DNA from: Campylorhamphus procurvoides
Lineage: Eukaryota > Chordata > Aves > Passeriformes > Dendrocolaptidae
Direction: 5' to 3'
DNA length: 64,000 nt
Assembly: GCA_013396655.1 (NCBI GenBank)
Contig: WBMV01004464.1
Span: 539,010-603,009, forward strand
The notes beneath the pieces are model-generated. The model did no database searches. It saw nothing but the letters and a program-made list of their open reading frames with translations, and was not told the DNA's origin. Position numbers and translations under genes: made by a program. Below are positions 47,301-55,600 of the stretch, piece after piece; positions within the stretch are counted from its first letter, which is position 1; each line of letters begins with the position of its first letter.

Positions 47301-49706
47301 TTTTACATACACTTCTTATATTATAGTTAATTACATTCTATAATGATAAAACAATAACTGTTTTCTTTACAATTAAACTGTGGTTTTGTTTTAAAGTAGT
47401 TCTTCCTTGTTTTATCCCTTTTCCTACCTACTTTTCCCATGCCTTTATGAGGTTTGGATTGAGGGAAAAGTATGTGGTGATATATTCATGGGAGCTAAGG
47501 GTTTAGTAGAGATGTGCCACTACATCCAGAAGGGCTTGTTTGTGTTTAAATTCACCACAAACAGTCCACAGTTCTTTGTGTTCTTAATTTTGAAACTTCT
47601 TTGGTGCTCTGAAAGTGGAAGGGGTAAATATGCTGATGTTTAGAAGGACCAGTTGGATGATCTGAGCAACTGTTGGCCTGGTCAAGCCTGACTGCAGTCC
47701 TGGTGGAGGCTTGGAGAGGCTGCAGCGGATTTTTTAGTATTAGCAAGCAACAAATAAAAAAAGGACAGTCAGTTTGATAAGTGTTAGCACTCAGAGTTTT
47801 GACATCTGTCTCAGTCCCTTGTAGCTCACTTGCTGCCAGGTTTGGGGCTCTCAGCAGCTTGTCCTGGAGTAGAACCAAACTGTTTGTCTCCTCCCAAATG
47901 AGTTTTTGGGCTACAGTCTTGGTGTAAATGACTGCTGCAGCAATTTGGATTTATACAGGAACTTTGTAATTCTCTTCCCAAAGCCCTTGAATTTCTGTCC
48001 TCAAGTGTTGCTTGTGCAGCCTTGTCTCCTGAAATCTGGTTTGTACCCTCTGGGCCAGTGAGCACGATGACTGACTGTGGCCTCAAGGCAGACACCCACT
48101 GAATTCCACACGTGGGAGTTTCTTCCAGTCACAGGCTGTAGAATCACAGAATGGTTTGGGTTTGAAGGAAACTTCAAGATCATCCAGTTCCCACCCCCTG
48201 CCTTGGGCAGGGACACCTTCCACCAGACCAGGCTGCTCCAAGCCCTGTCCAACCTGGCTTTGGACACTTCTAGGGATGGGGCAGCCACAGCCCTGGGCAG
48301 TTTGGTCCAGGGCGTAACCACTGTCAGAGTGAAGCATTTTTTCCTAATACCTAATCCAAACCTATGGTACTTCAGTTTTAAAGCCCTTCCCCCTTGTCCT
48401 GTCATTCTGTGCTCTTCAAAACAGTTCCTCCCGAGCTTTAGTCGTGTCAGATCATTGGTCCTGTGTGTAACAGTGGTTCCCACTGTGAACACATCAGTTG
48501 CTTTAGCCCTTCTGTTTTTGGGTCAGTTTGGATTCTTTGTATTTCCTGTACCCACATTTGTAATGTGTTTGTGAAGACAGAGGGACCTGAGAAGTGTAGA
48601 CACATTGACAAAGGAAGGAGTGAGTGAGAATCCAGACTTCCACTGTGTAACTCTCCTACCTGCACACACAACCAAGTCCCTCTGGCCTCTGTGTGTGTGA
48701 AATACCACAGATGCAGCTGGACTGTCCAGTCAGACTGGTGGGTAAAACGCCTGTTGTCTTGTGGCTCTGCAGGTTGCAGAAGAACAAGGCCAAGAAAACC
48801 CCGTAGATCACGACCCTATTCATGACCAGAGCTGGTACCTGGACCGACCGCTGAGGAAACGCCTTCACCAGGAGTATGGAGTTCAAGGCTGGGCTATTGT
48901 ACAGTTTCTAGGAGATGTAGTTTTCATCCCAGCAGGAGCTCCACACCAGGCAAGCACCAGGGGCATGCAGTGGCCTGACTGCTTGGGCAGCCCTTGGAGC
49001 ATGTGGCTAATGCTTGTTTCTTCTCTTCAGGTTCATAATTTGTACAGTTGTATTAAAGTTGCAGAAGACTTTGTATCCCCAGAGCATGTCAAACACTGCT
49101 TCTGGCTCACTCAGGAATTTAGGTATCTGTCGCATACGCATACGAACCATGAAGACAAATTGCAGGTAACTTCCCAATGCTCAGCAGAACCCTCTCCCTC
49201 CTGACCCTTTCAAATAAAACTGCACCAAACCCAGAAGGGCTCTGGCCGTGAACCCCAAGTGGCTTTTGTGTTCAGATCACCTTTAACGCATTGGATCTTG
49301 GGAAGGAATTTCAATAGTTTCTGAACTGTTGCATCAGTAGTTTTGAGGAAGCCTTTCAAAGCTTCTCCTGAACTTCTTTTGAAATATTTCCTTCTGCCAT
49401 TTCTCATTTCCCCCCAGCTGAGCTTGCAGTGCTGTCCCCTGGCCACAGGGCTCACTTTATATCCTGCTAGAATTTGAGCCTTGTTTCACAAGCTGGTGAT
49501 CTGCATGAAGGCTGTGTCTGAACTGAGCTGCATGGGGAGGGTGGGGTGGGGAGGGCAGGGGCAGAGCTGGGAAGGGACCTGTGCTGTTTGCTTGTAAAAC
49601 CCAACACCTTTTGCTTTCCTGCCAGGTGAAGAATGTCATATACCACGCTGTTAAAGATGCAGTTGGGATACTGAGAGCTAACGAATCCAGCCTTAGCAGA
49701 CCGTGA
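20174..49706 (+). CDS. KDM3A: Lysine-specific histone demethylase 3A (JMJD1A/JHDM2A), 25 coding exons
   Basis: This nuclear Fe(II)- and 2-oxoglutarate-dependent oxygenase removes one or two methyl groups from histone H3 lysine 9 and acts as a coactivator of nuclear receptors. The exons listed below join in frame to 3,978 nt, i.e. 1,325 residues plus TGA; the human protein has 1,321. In order: a conserved N-terminal region (about 1-250), a long low-complexity and poorly conserved middle (about 260-510), a C6-type zinc finger with Cys 670, 673, 684, 687, 692 and 695, an LXXLL motif (LRNLL, 888-892), and the JmjC domain (about 1060-1285). The Fe ligands H1124 and D1126 (HLD) and H1253 (GAPH) are all present. 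They sit four residues later than the human H1120, D1122 and H1249. No frameshift or premature stop was found. The ATG at 20174 has context aaaATGg and begins the conserved MVLRLEGSW block. Two introns use GC donors. The identification rests on recognition of the whole protein and is close to certain. Confidence 0.97.
20345..22852 (+). other. KDM3A: KDM3A intron after coding exon 1
   Basis: A 2.5-kb GT-AG intron. Its first 100 bases are still GC-rich and contain the E-box CACGTG (20398-20403), which includes a HIF core ACGTG. I saw no other feature in it. Confidence 0.7.
22853..23002 (+). CDS. KDM3A: KDM3A coding exon 2, residues 58-107 (GC donor)
   Basis: It begins ICVEFD after ctgtag and ends WPAM. 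The donor is ATG|gcaagt, a GC-AG intron. The nearest GT (23007) would add 4 nt and shift the frame, while the GC site joins perfectly to TYKS of the next exon. Confidence 0.93.
23003..25140 (+). other. KDM3A: KDM3A intron 3, GC-AG type
   Basis: A 2.1-kb intron with donor gcaagt and acceptor ttttctag. I saw no repeat family or RNA gene in it. Confidence 0.7.
25141..25251 (+). CDS. KDM3A: KDM3A coding exon 3, residues 108-144
   Basis: It encodes the conserved TYK...LDKAG-like and FLSKDLL blocks and ends at PIQ before gtaacc. Both boundaries are phase 0. Confidence 0.94.
25252..26875 (+). other. KDM3A: KDM3A intron 4
   Basis: A 1.6-kb GT-AG intron (gtaacc ... aaatag). I found no recognisable elements. 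Confidence 0.65.
26876..26978 (+). CDS. KDM3A: KDM3A coding exon 4, residues 145-178 plus one nt
   Basis: It begins DVDSSRLSL after aaatag and ends in phase 1 (CAA G|gtacaa). The conserved KHLDE block is present. Confidence 0.93.
27832..27956 (+). CDS. KDM3A: KDM3A coding exon 5, residues 179-220
   Basis: It completes the split Gly codon, carries [11 protein letters not shown] and VNGNPA, and ends NCQE before gtagga. Confidence 0.94.
28410..28482 (+). CDS. KDM3A: KDM3A coding exon 6, residues 221-244
   Basis: It begins IPALK after ttccaag and ends in phase 1 (TGT G|gtaaga). The next intron is only 84 bp and, read in frame, hits a stop. Confidence 0.92.
28567..28655 (+). CDS. KDM3A: KDM3A coding exon 7, residues 245-274
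   Basis: It carries the lysine/arginine-rich VKRKSSEN block, as in the human protein, and ends SSPE before gtaatg. Confidence 0.92.
28656..30815 (+). other. KDM3A: KDM3A intron 8
   Basis: A 2.2-kb GT-AG intron with acceptor tctcctgcag. I saw no repeat family or RNA gene in it. Confidence 0.65.
30816..30967 (+). CDS. KDM3A: KDM3A coding exon 8, residues 275-324
   Basis: It includes QSVPTV, LLGCT and NSPPNLGA, which match the human middle region, and ends in phase 2 (CAG GG|gtaagg). Confidence 0.9.
31962..32533 (+). CDS. KDM3A: KDM3A coding exon 9, residues 325-515, large disordered exon
   Basis: At 572 nt this is the largest coding exon. It encodes Ser/Thr/Asn/Lys-rich, low-complexity sequence that matches the human protein only in islands (such as SLPE and NCSG), so it looks disordered and fast evolving. 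The acceptor is gtgttccag and the donor is AAC A|gtaagt. Confidence 0.9.
32534..33774 (+). other. KDM3A: KDM3A intron 10
   Basis: A 1.2-kb GT-AG intron with an A-rich patch near 32949-33030. No repeat family was recognised. Confidence 0.65.
33775..33976 (+). CDS. KDM3A: KDM3A coding exon 10, residues 516-582
   Basis: It carries the strongly conserved [22 protein letters not shown] and FCRFFHFRR blocks. The Cys pairs in CREC belong to the region before the zinc finger. Confidence 0.96.
33977..36142 (+). other. KDM3A: KDM3A intron 11
   Basis: A 2.2-kb GT-AG intron (gtaaga ... tttcctcag). I recognised no elements. Confidence 0.65.
36143..36357 (+). CDS. KDM3A: KDM3A coding exon 11, residues 583-654
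   Basis: It carries [33 protein letters not shown] and STIEPH, nearly identical to human, and ends in phase 1 (CAC A|gtaaga). Confidence 0.96.
36358..39336 (+). other. KDM3A: KDM3A intron 12, longest intron
   Basis: At 2,979 bp this is the longest intron between coding exons. It ends with ctctgcccacag. Some internal stretches (for example around 36860-37180) have moderate-complexity ORFs on both strands, but I could not assign them to a gene or repeat family. Confidence 0.65.
39337..39489 (+). CDS. KDM3A: KDM3A coding exon 12, zinc finger, residues 655-705
   Basis: It encodes the whole C6-type zinc finger: CDVC, then VCSKC, then CVDC (Cys 670, 673, 684, 687, 692 and 695). This finger is needed for demethylase activity in the human enzyme. 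Codon use is GC-richer than in neighbouring exons. The donor is GAA G|gtggga. Confidence 0.96.
39706..39801 (+). CDS. KDM3A: KDM3A coding exon 13, residues 706-737
   Basis: It begins [12 protein letters not shown] and continues [15 protein letters not shown], matching the human order. The donor is AAA G|gtattt. Confidence 0.95.
40128..40255 (+). CDS. KDM3A: KDM3A coding exon 14, residues 738-780
   Basis: It carries [23 protein letters not shown] and QFK, as in human, and ends SKQ before gtattg. Confidence 0.95.
40256..41932 (+). other. KDM3A: KDM3A intron 15
   Basis: A 1.7-kb GT-AG intron ending in a long pyrimidine tract (ggtttttttcag). No repeat family was recognised. Confidence 0.65.
41933..42116 (+). 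CDS. KDM3A: KDM3A coding exon 15, residues 781-841
   Basis: Its first half is variable. The second half has the conserved SPLNW and [11 protein letters not shown] blocks. It ends in phase 1 (AAA G|gtatgt). Confidence 0.92.
42569..42738 (+). CDS. KDM3A: KDM3A coding exon 16, LXXLL motif, residues 842-898
   Basis: It carries [15 protein letters not shown] and the nuclear-receptor-binding type motif LRNLL at 888-892. The donor is GGG AAG|gtacag. Confidence 0.94.
43530..43766 (+). CDS. KDM3A: KDM3A coding exon 17, residues 899-977
   Basis: It carries [33 protein letters not shown] and [13 protein letters not shown], leading into the JmjC part. Both boundaries are phase 0. Confidence 0.96.
44158..44329 (+). 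CDS. KDM3A: KDM3A coding exon 18, residues 978-1034
   Basis: It carries [38 protein letters not shown] and FWDGFED. The donor is TCA A|gtaagt. Confidence 0.96.
45157..45247 (+). CDS. KDM3A: KDM3A coding exon 19, residues 1035-1064
   Basis: It carries [20 protein letters not shown] and ends in phase 2 (TCT CG|gtatga). This is the start of the JmjC region. Confidence 0.96.
45818..45948 (+). CDS. KDM3A: KDM3A coding exon 20, residues 1065-1108
   Basis: It carries [36 protein letters not shown] and YNAYG, nearly invariant in KDM3 proteins. Confidence 0.97.
46747..46866 (+). CDS. KDM3A: KDM3A coding exon 21, Fe ligands H1124 and D1126
   Basis: It carries [19 protein letters not shown], whose HLD supplies two of the three iron ligands. 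The donor is GAA G|gtaaag, and the next intron is only 86 bp. Confidence 0.97.
46953..47092 (+). CDS. KDM3A: KDM3A coding exon 22, residues 1149-1195
   Basis: It carries [32 protein letters not shown] and IREFLKK, ending in phase 0 before gtaagc. Confidence 0.97.
47093..48772 (+). other. KDM3A: KDM3A intron 23, hosts a CR1
   Basis: A 1.7-kb GT-AG intron (gtaagc ... gctctgcag) between the two halves of the iron site. It contains an antisense CR1 copy at 48139-48440. Confidence 0.75.
48139..48440 (-). mobile_element. CR1 LINE 3' portion within KDM3A intron 23
   Basis: It reads in order agaatcacagaatggtttgg, gatcatccagttcccacccc, gggcagggacaccttccacc, aggctgctccaagccctgtc, gggatggggcagccacagcc and ttcctaatacctaatccaaa. 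At about 300 bp it is the longest and least decayed CR1 in the window, lying antisense to KDM3A. Confidence 0.93.
48773..48949 (+). CDS. KDM3A: KDM3A coding exon 23, third Fe ligand H1253 (GC donor)
   Basis: It carries [43 protein letters not shown] and APHQ. The His of APH is the third iron ligand. The donor is CAG|gcaagc, a GC-AG intron. With that splice the next exon reads VHNLYSC, exactly as in the family. Confidence 0.95.
48950..49030 (+). other. KDM3A: 81-bp GC-AG intron, in frame and without stop codons
   Basis: This is the shortest intron of the gene: donor gcaagc, acceptor ttctcttcag, length 81 = 27 codons. Read in phase it has no stop, so unspliced RNA would encode 27 extra residues (from ASTRGM to SSLQ) right after the iron-ligand segment APHQ. 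The family has no such insert, so I treat it as an intron. Confidence 0.85.
49031..49165 (+). CDS. KDM3A: KDM3A coding exon 24, residues 1255-1299
   Basis: It carries [34 protein letters not shown] and [10 protein letters not shown], the end of the JmjC fold. The donor is CAG|gtaact. Confidence 0.97.
49626..49706 (+). CDS. KDM3A: KDM3A last coding exon, residues 1300-1325 and stop
   Basis: It begins [14 protein letters not shown] after cctgccag. The tail SSLSRP is followed by TGA (49704-49706). Confidence 0.96.
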   Translation: MKNVIYHAVKDAVGILRANESSLSRP

Positions 49707-51232
49707 CGTAGAGCGCCTTAACCACACACACTGAAACAGAAGCGTTGGCAGCTGTTTTACCTACTCAGTCAGGACCTCTGTGGACTTTGAGATTATATGA
49801 ATGTTACCTCATCTTCCTTTCAGCAGTACCAGAGGATCGTGGTACTATGTTCTGTGTATTCTTCCAATGTTTACAAACCTGATATGTATATGTAGTAATA
49901 TGTATGGACTGTGGCATACTGTGAATGCTCAGTTGCAATAGAACTTTATACGGAGTTGCTCTCCAAACTGTACAAAATACCTCCTATAGAACTGTCGGAA
50001 ACTATTCCAAATTACTCGTTTGAAAAGTATTACTAAAGGCATTGTAAAGCTTCGATTTTTAAAATTTATTTTGGGGTGGGAGGAAGTATGGAATCACAGA
50101 CTTCAATAACCAATTTACATAAAGAGTAAGAATGCAGTTCTGGAATTTCACATTAACATAGAACTAGCATTTAAAAGTAGCTTTAAGCTATTGTATAGTA
50201 ACATAGAGATGGGAGTTAACCATCTTTAGGTAAATGTATTTAAATTTCTAAATGTTAAAAGAAACTTTTAATCAAATGTTCTTCTGTTTGAAACTGCTCT
50301 TTAATTTGAACTGATGTTTGATTCTCTGGTTTTTAACACTGAATGGTCTACATAAAAATTCTTCTATTTCAGATACTGTTCCTTGCCTGCCTTTTTCAGT
50401 TGACTCTTTCAAATGTAATTCATTTGATGCAGTGCTTTGCAGTGCAGAAGAAAATTGGGTATTGTAAACTGTTCACACTGTTTTTAAAGGGTACTGCATT
50501 TAGTGACAGATCTGTTTATAGGCTATTTTTGGTTAACCCAAGCTTGACTTAGCTGACTGACTGACTGCTGCTCCTCAGCTGCTGCCACTGCTGTGGTCTG
50601 TGTCAAATGAGCTTTGCAGCTTCAGTCTCAAGTGAGACACACAGAATTCCAGAATTACTTGGAGAAAGACTGAAAACATCACAAAACTTAAAACAGGCAC
50701 AGGGGTCGAGTGGAAAAGTGCATCTTTCTGAGATATCTACCCTGAGATAAAACAAACCTTTCTGTTCTTCATTTCCTTCCTGGCACAGAAATGTGCAGGA
50801 TGGCTGGTGGAAAGAGCCAGGAAAGAGAGGAAACCTCCTTGATTGAACTCTGTAGTACTTCACCTGGTGATCATGATTAGCATTAACTGATCTGAGTCTG
50901 TTTCAGGTGACAGGCTTCTTCTTCAGGGAGACTTCCTCTGCTCTATCCCTCTGAAATGGGGGCAGGATCCAGTGACATGCAGGGAGTAGGAATCTCTCAA
51001 AGGAGTTAACTGAAGTGGACTTGAAGGAGGTTTGTCTACAGCAACACCTCTTCACTGTGCTCACTGAGAGCTTCCCTCCACCTCCACTTGCCAAGGCCTC
51101 TGACAGTAAATAACTTGTTCTAGTCTCTTCAGCTGGCTTGATGGGGCATTTCATGCTTGAACTAGTTGAGTATCCTTAAAGGTAACACTTCACCTGAACC
51201 TTCTCCTCGCAGTATCACGTTGAAGTAAATGA

Positions 51233-51238
51233 AATAAA
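51233..51238 (+). terminator. KDM3A: Candidate poly(A) signal for KDM3A
   Basis: The first canonical AATAAA on the plus strand after the KDM3A stop, about 1.5 kb downstream. It would give a long but plausible 3'UTR. Confidence 0.4.
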
Positions 51239-51411
51239 GCAGGGTAATTGCTTTGCTTGGAGCCAGCTGGAGTTTTGTGGGCAGCTGCAGTACAGGTACC
51301 TCACAGGGAGTGGGATGAGTCACAGCAGCAAGGGTACATCACACCCTCTGTGTGCACATAGCTGTGAAAAGACTCATTGTTGAAGCTGGATTTTGAGCTG
51401 TTGTTCAGTCT

Positions 51412-51417
51412 TTTATT
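51412..51417 (-). terminator. CHMP3: Candidate distal poly(A) signal for CHMP3
   Basis: TTTATT on the plus strand is AATAAA on the minus strand, about 1.1 kb after the CHMP3 stop. Confidence 0.4.
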
Positions 51418-52130
51418 GCAGCTGTTACCCACCCCATCTGCTTTTGTTTCTGATCTGTTCTTTCTGGATTTTTAAGACCACAGGAGGCAAACTGTCCCAT
51501 TTGCCTGTTCTTGTGTTTGGGGTGGAGACAGAACGCTAGAAGTGCACAGCCCTGAAGCATCCAGGTGCTTTTTATGGCTGAAACTGGGAGCAATTGGGAC
51601 ACCAGGTGGAATTCTGTGTTCCTTGTACCCTTGGTGCTGGGATACAATTATTTACAGACTTTGTTTTCTTTTGGCACGTCTTCCTTAAACTTAGAAACTC
51701 TGTTCTTTGCCTGGGAGGTGCCTGTGGCAGTGACAACTGGGTAAGGGGCACAGGTGCATTGCAAACTGCCTTTTGTGAGCCACAGGGTCCATTTTGCCTG
51801 AAGCTTTCCCTTGGGAAGACACTCCTCTCCTCTGACTCCACAATGTGTCACTTAAGCAGCAGAAAGGGCTGGCCTTGGCCACAGGGTCTGGGGGAACTTT
51901 CCCACCACTGCCCCTGCCCTCACTGTGCCACTGCCTTGGAACTGAGCAGCTCTTCAAGGCTGCTCTGACTGAAAGCTTCTCTTACTGTGCAGTGAAAGAT
52001 CTCAATGTGTTAAACAAAAAAGAGGGGTTATAAAACCAAAACGGAGGTGTTGCAGATGGGTATTGTTTGTTGAAAGGGTCTGAAGTAATGCAAACTAAAC
52101 TGATGCATGGCAGTGACTGTTAAAAGCAGC

Positions 52131-52139
52131 TTTAATAAA
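52131..52139. terminator. Overlapping poly(A) hexamers on both strands
   Basis: The nine bases tttaataaa hold AATAAA on the plus strand (52134-52139) and ATTAAA on the minus strand (52131-52136). The minus signal lies about 400 bp past the CHMP3 stop and is a good candidate for its proximal end. The plus signal could end a long KDM3A transcript. Confidence 0.4.
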
Positions 52140-52433
52140 ACTTGTAGTGATCCAGGAAAACAAAGACAGATCTTACACCAGTTGGAGGTTTTTGGTAGCA
52201 GATTAAGCCAAAGTGCCTTTTAGGAAGAGATGCTGCTTTGAAGCTGAGACTGTATTTCAGGACTTTATATCTAAAAATACATAACATTACACCACCAGTG
52301 CCATGTCACCACAGCCCCTCCCAGGAACAGGGGCTGAACAGAAAATGGGAAGCAAATCTCACCAGACTGCACTCCCCAAGAAGTATATTACAGTAGTTTC
52401 TTGGAGAATACAATCCCCAGAAAGAGAAAAAAA

Positions 52434-52456
52434 AATAAAATATATATATTACATAA
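52434..52456. repeat. AT-rich microsatellite in CHMP3 3'UTR
   Basis: A-rich sequence passes into alternating (TA) units. It lies within the probable CHMP3 3'UTR, 80-100 bp from the stop codon. Confidence 0.7.
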
Positions 52457-52534
52457 AGTATTCTCACATAAGTTTTGCATTTTTGAAGGCAGGACAGAAC
52501 CAGACCAAGCCAACTGTCCCCATCCATCATGCCC

Positions 52535-52668
52535 CTAACTCCGGAGGGTGGCCAGCCGTGACTGCATCGCCTCGATGTCCTCCTCCTCATCCACAGCAGC
52601 AGCTGCTCCCATGGGCTCAGGCTCGGGAAGGGCATCTGTGACTTTGCTGGGTGCTTTACCCAAGGCCC
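52535..52668 (-). CDS. CHMP3: CHMP3 last coding exon with MIM motif
   Basis: It encodes GALGKAPSKVTDALPEPEP, then Ala-rich and acidic linkers (VDEEEDIE), then the MIT-interacting motif EAMQSRLATLRS and TAG (52535-52537 in plus coordinates). It is a little shorter than human in the acidic linker. Acceptor attgcag. Confidence 0.95.
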
Positions 52669-55600
52669 CTGCAATGACAGACAGGTGGTTAGCGTGTGTC
52701 ACATCCTCATTTCATAACGGGTGGTTTTCAGGGACAGCAGCAGCACGGACCGGCCTTTGTGCTCCCTCTGCTGGGAGGAGGCTCCCCCTCTGCTCCAGCC
52801 AGGAAACAGGGTGGAAAAAGCACAGCAGGATGTGAGAAACAAGAGAGGGCAGCGCGCCAGGCACTGGGAACGAGGTGCCAGCAGGGCGGGAGCTGCATCG
52901 TCAATGTGGTACAGCTGAACACGGCCCTGGCACTTGGGTTTGTCACAGGACATTTGGGTAAGCAGCATTCTAAGCATTCTCTAAGTCAAATAACTAAACC
53001 AGTCGATCAAGGCAGAAGGTGTGGCTTTGGTTTTAGGAGGGGTTTTCGTGTGTTTGTTTTGTTTTTCATTTTTTTTTCCCCAAACAACTCAAGACACAGC
53101 ATTTTACAGTAAGGACTCACCCCAAAATCCACCCTGCTCAAAGCAGTGCAGCTGAGTTTATTTCTGGCTTTGTTAATAACAGTATCTAGTCAATCGTACA
53201 AGTTTCACCTTGTTAAGATTCACTGCACAGACCAACACAGATCTGTCAGAGCCTCAATTACAGAACAGCACAGACAGCAGCTGATGGACATTAGTTCTGC
53301 CTTGCTGAGCCCCACCAGCCACCTCAGCCAGTATTCCCTGAGAAACCAGTTTGTCAGAGCTCCCTGCCCATGACCAAAGGCAGAGACACCACTGGGAGAG
53401 CAGAGTTGAGCCAGAAGAGATGAAGATTTAAATTGCTGTGTCTTACTGAACAGAGGGGAGGCTCCGCCCTCAGCAACACCCACAAACTCACCAGCTGTAA
53501 TTTCAAAAAGGATTTTGTCAATTTCCATCTCTGCTTCCTCTTCCATCTCCTCCTGATCCTCCAGGCCTTCAAAGGTGTCCTCCAGCATTTCCTCTATAAT
53601 TCCAGCCTAGCAGGAAACAACAAGGCAGTGTGTGATGCCTTTGGAAACAGCAGAGTAAGAGGACACACTTCCTACTTGGAAGATCAGCTTACACCTCTCC
53701 AGGCATTTAACAAGCCCCTGGTCACTCAAGGATCAAGGCTGTGCTGTAGCAGGAGGGTGGGCAACACACCTGCCCTCAGTGTAAGCACAGACCTCTACAA
53801 CTGGTGCACAAGAAAAGCAGGAAGAAAACTGAGGATTAAACAGATGTATTCTCACTCTGAAACCCTCAAGCTGGTTATTCATTGTTGCACATCTAAACAA
53901 CCACCAGCTTGCTACAACCATGGGAAATATGAACCTCCATCATGCAGCAGGAGCTGTAACGTTGTAAAAGTGCTGTTTGACAAAGTTTGCCCTGCTTCTA
54001 CCTGCATTTGAAAACATTTCAATGTTTTCAAACATTGCTGTTTACCATGATGGTGCGCATTGGTAAAACTATTTAGAAATAAACTGATTTGAACTAAGGA
54101 GTCTAAAGTGGTAATAGGGGAAAAAGCAAACAAATTTTGGTAGTTGAAGATGCCATAGTTGTGTCAGAGACTTTCAACTCACATGGAGACATTGAGGTAG
54201 ATGTTTTAAATCCAGTATCATACTGGCCATAGAATGTCCTGAGCTCTCACAAGCCCTTTGTCAAAGGGGCCACGCAAAAGGAACCACCTCTTGTTCACCC
54301 AAGTCTGATTTATGTGCTAGATCTTACCTTCATCATCTCTTTGGACAACTCCCTCATCGTTGCTTGGATTTCAGGGATTTTCACTAGATTTTGCATAGCT
54401 TTCATGACTTCTGTGCTCTTCTGCAATGAGCCTGCTACTCTGAGGACAGCTGTGAAAGAGAGGCATAGAAAAAAGCTTGAATGATCCATGTACTGCCAAA
54501 AGCAGAAAAATTACATCCTCTCTATATGGGAATTTATTTACATTCAGGCAATTTAATTAAAAAAAGAAACAGGCATCCCACTCCTTAATTTTTCACTACC
54601 TTCCTGGAAAAGCCCCAATAGTACCCACATTGGAAAATCCATGTTTACAGCAAAGCTACTGGTCCTGTTCAATCATCTGGAGCAACCCAAATCGCCTGCA
54701 GAGAGATTTCAACCCACCAGCCCCCAGGGTGCTCCTGCCCAGGCCCCTCAGCAGTCAGAGGTCTTGCTGAGGGTTTCACCAGTGGAGATGCAGTCCAGCC
54801 CCACATTGGACTGCTGGAACCAGGGACCTCCTGCCCAGCACTGGGTACTGGAAACTCTGACAGAAATTCTACTACAGTAGTTCCACAGCAAAGAGTGAGC
54901 CTGAAAATTAATACTGAAGCAGTTTAAACTGGATTTAACAATACTCTTCCAGAATATTTTTTTAACTCAGTTTATAAGCTCCCCTTGTATGTCAATCCAC
55001 TAAGGTAAAAAAAGAAGTAATGAAGGGAACTGTGAGGTTTTTGAATTCTGCCATCTAACTTCACAGCTTCCTAGACATGGAGAACTTACCTGTTTGTATA
55101 TAAAATGGTCACTCCTTAACGAAGCAAAATGAAGGTACAGCATACATTATTTTCATTTTAATAACTTCTTAAGAGCCTTACACTTGTAATGTTAATGAAC
55201 TAACAGAAACATTGCCTTGACCAGTCATTTCCCAAGTCAATACAAACCCCAGACTGAATTCAGGATTCCCTCCTATTTCCTAAGTGTATCAGAACAGTCT
55301 CAGGAAGATGAAGATGCTGGCAGTGGTAAATAAGGAGGAGGCTGCTTTGAGTTTTATCTTTTAAGGGACACCTTTAAACTGCAAGGATGCTCCTACTTGT
55401 ATTTTCTGAGTGAAATACGTGGGGAGCCACATTTGAGGTATTGTAAGATTTCACTGACAGTTCATAACCCAGCTCCTGATTTATCACTCATCCAGTGTTA
55501 AAATCCATTTGGATAATGCTGGGCTGGGGGAAATACTTGGCCATTTCAGCTGTATGTTATCCTCCAGCAAGTCTTTCCCTCTCTTTAAAGCTTTCTGCTC

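Larger units (their letters stand above)
49707..52534. other. 3'UTRs and interval between convergent KDM3A and CHMP3
   Basis: These 2.8 kb lie between the two stop codons. The first ~850 bases after KDM3A are AT-rich, as in a 3'UTR. Canonical plus-strand AATAAA hexamers occur at 51233-51238 and 52134-52139. Weaker variants such as CATAAA (near 50351) could serve an earlier end. On the minus strand ATTAAA lies at 52131-52136 and AATAAA at 51412-51417. Where each mRNA ends cannot be decided from sequence alone. Confidence 0.7.

Noticed and set aside
48761..49204. One continuous 147-codon exon in KDM3A
   Set aside because: It reads through because the 81-bp intron is stop-free. The family protein has HQ directly followed by VHNLYSC, so splicing at the GC donor is the better model, with retention kept as a finding.
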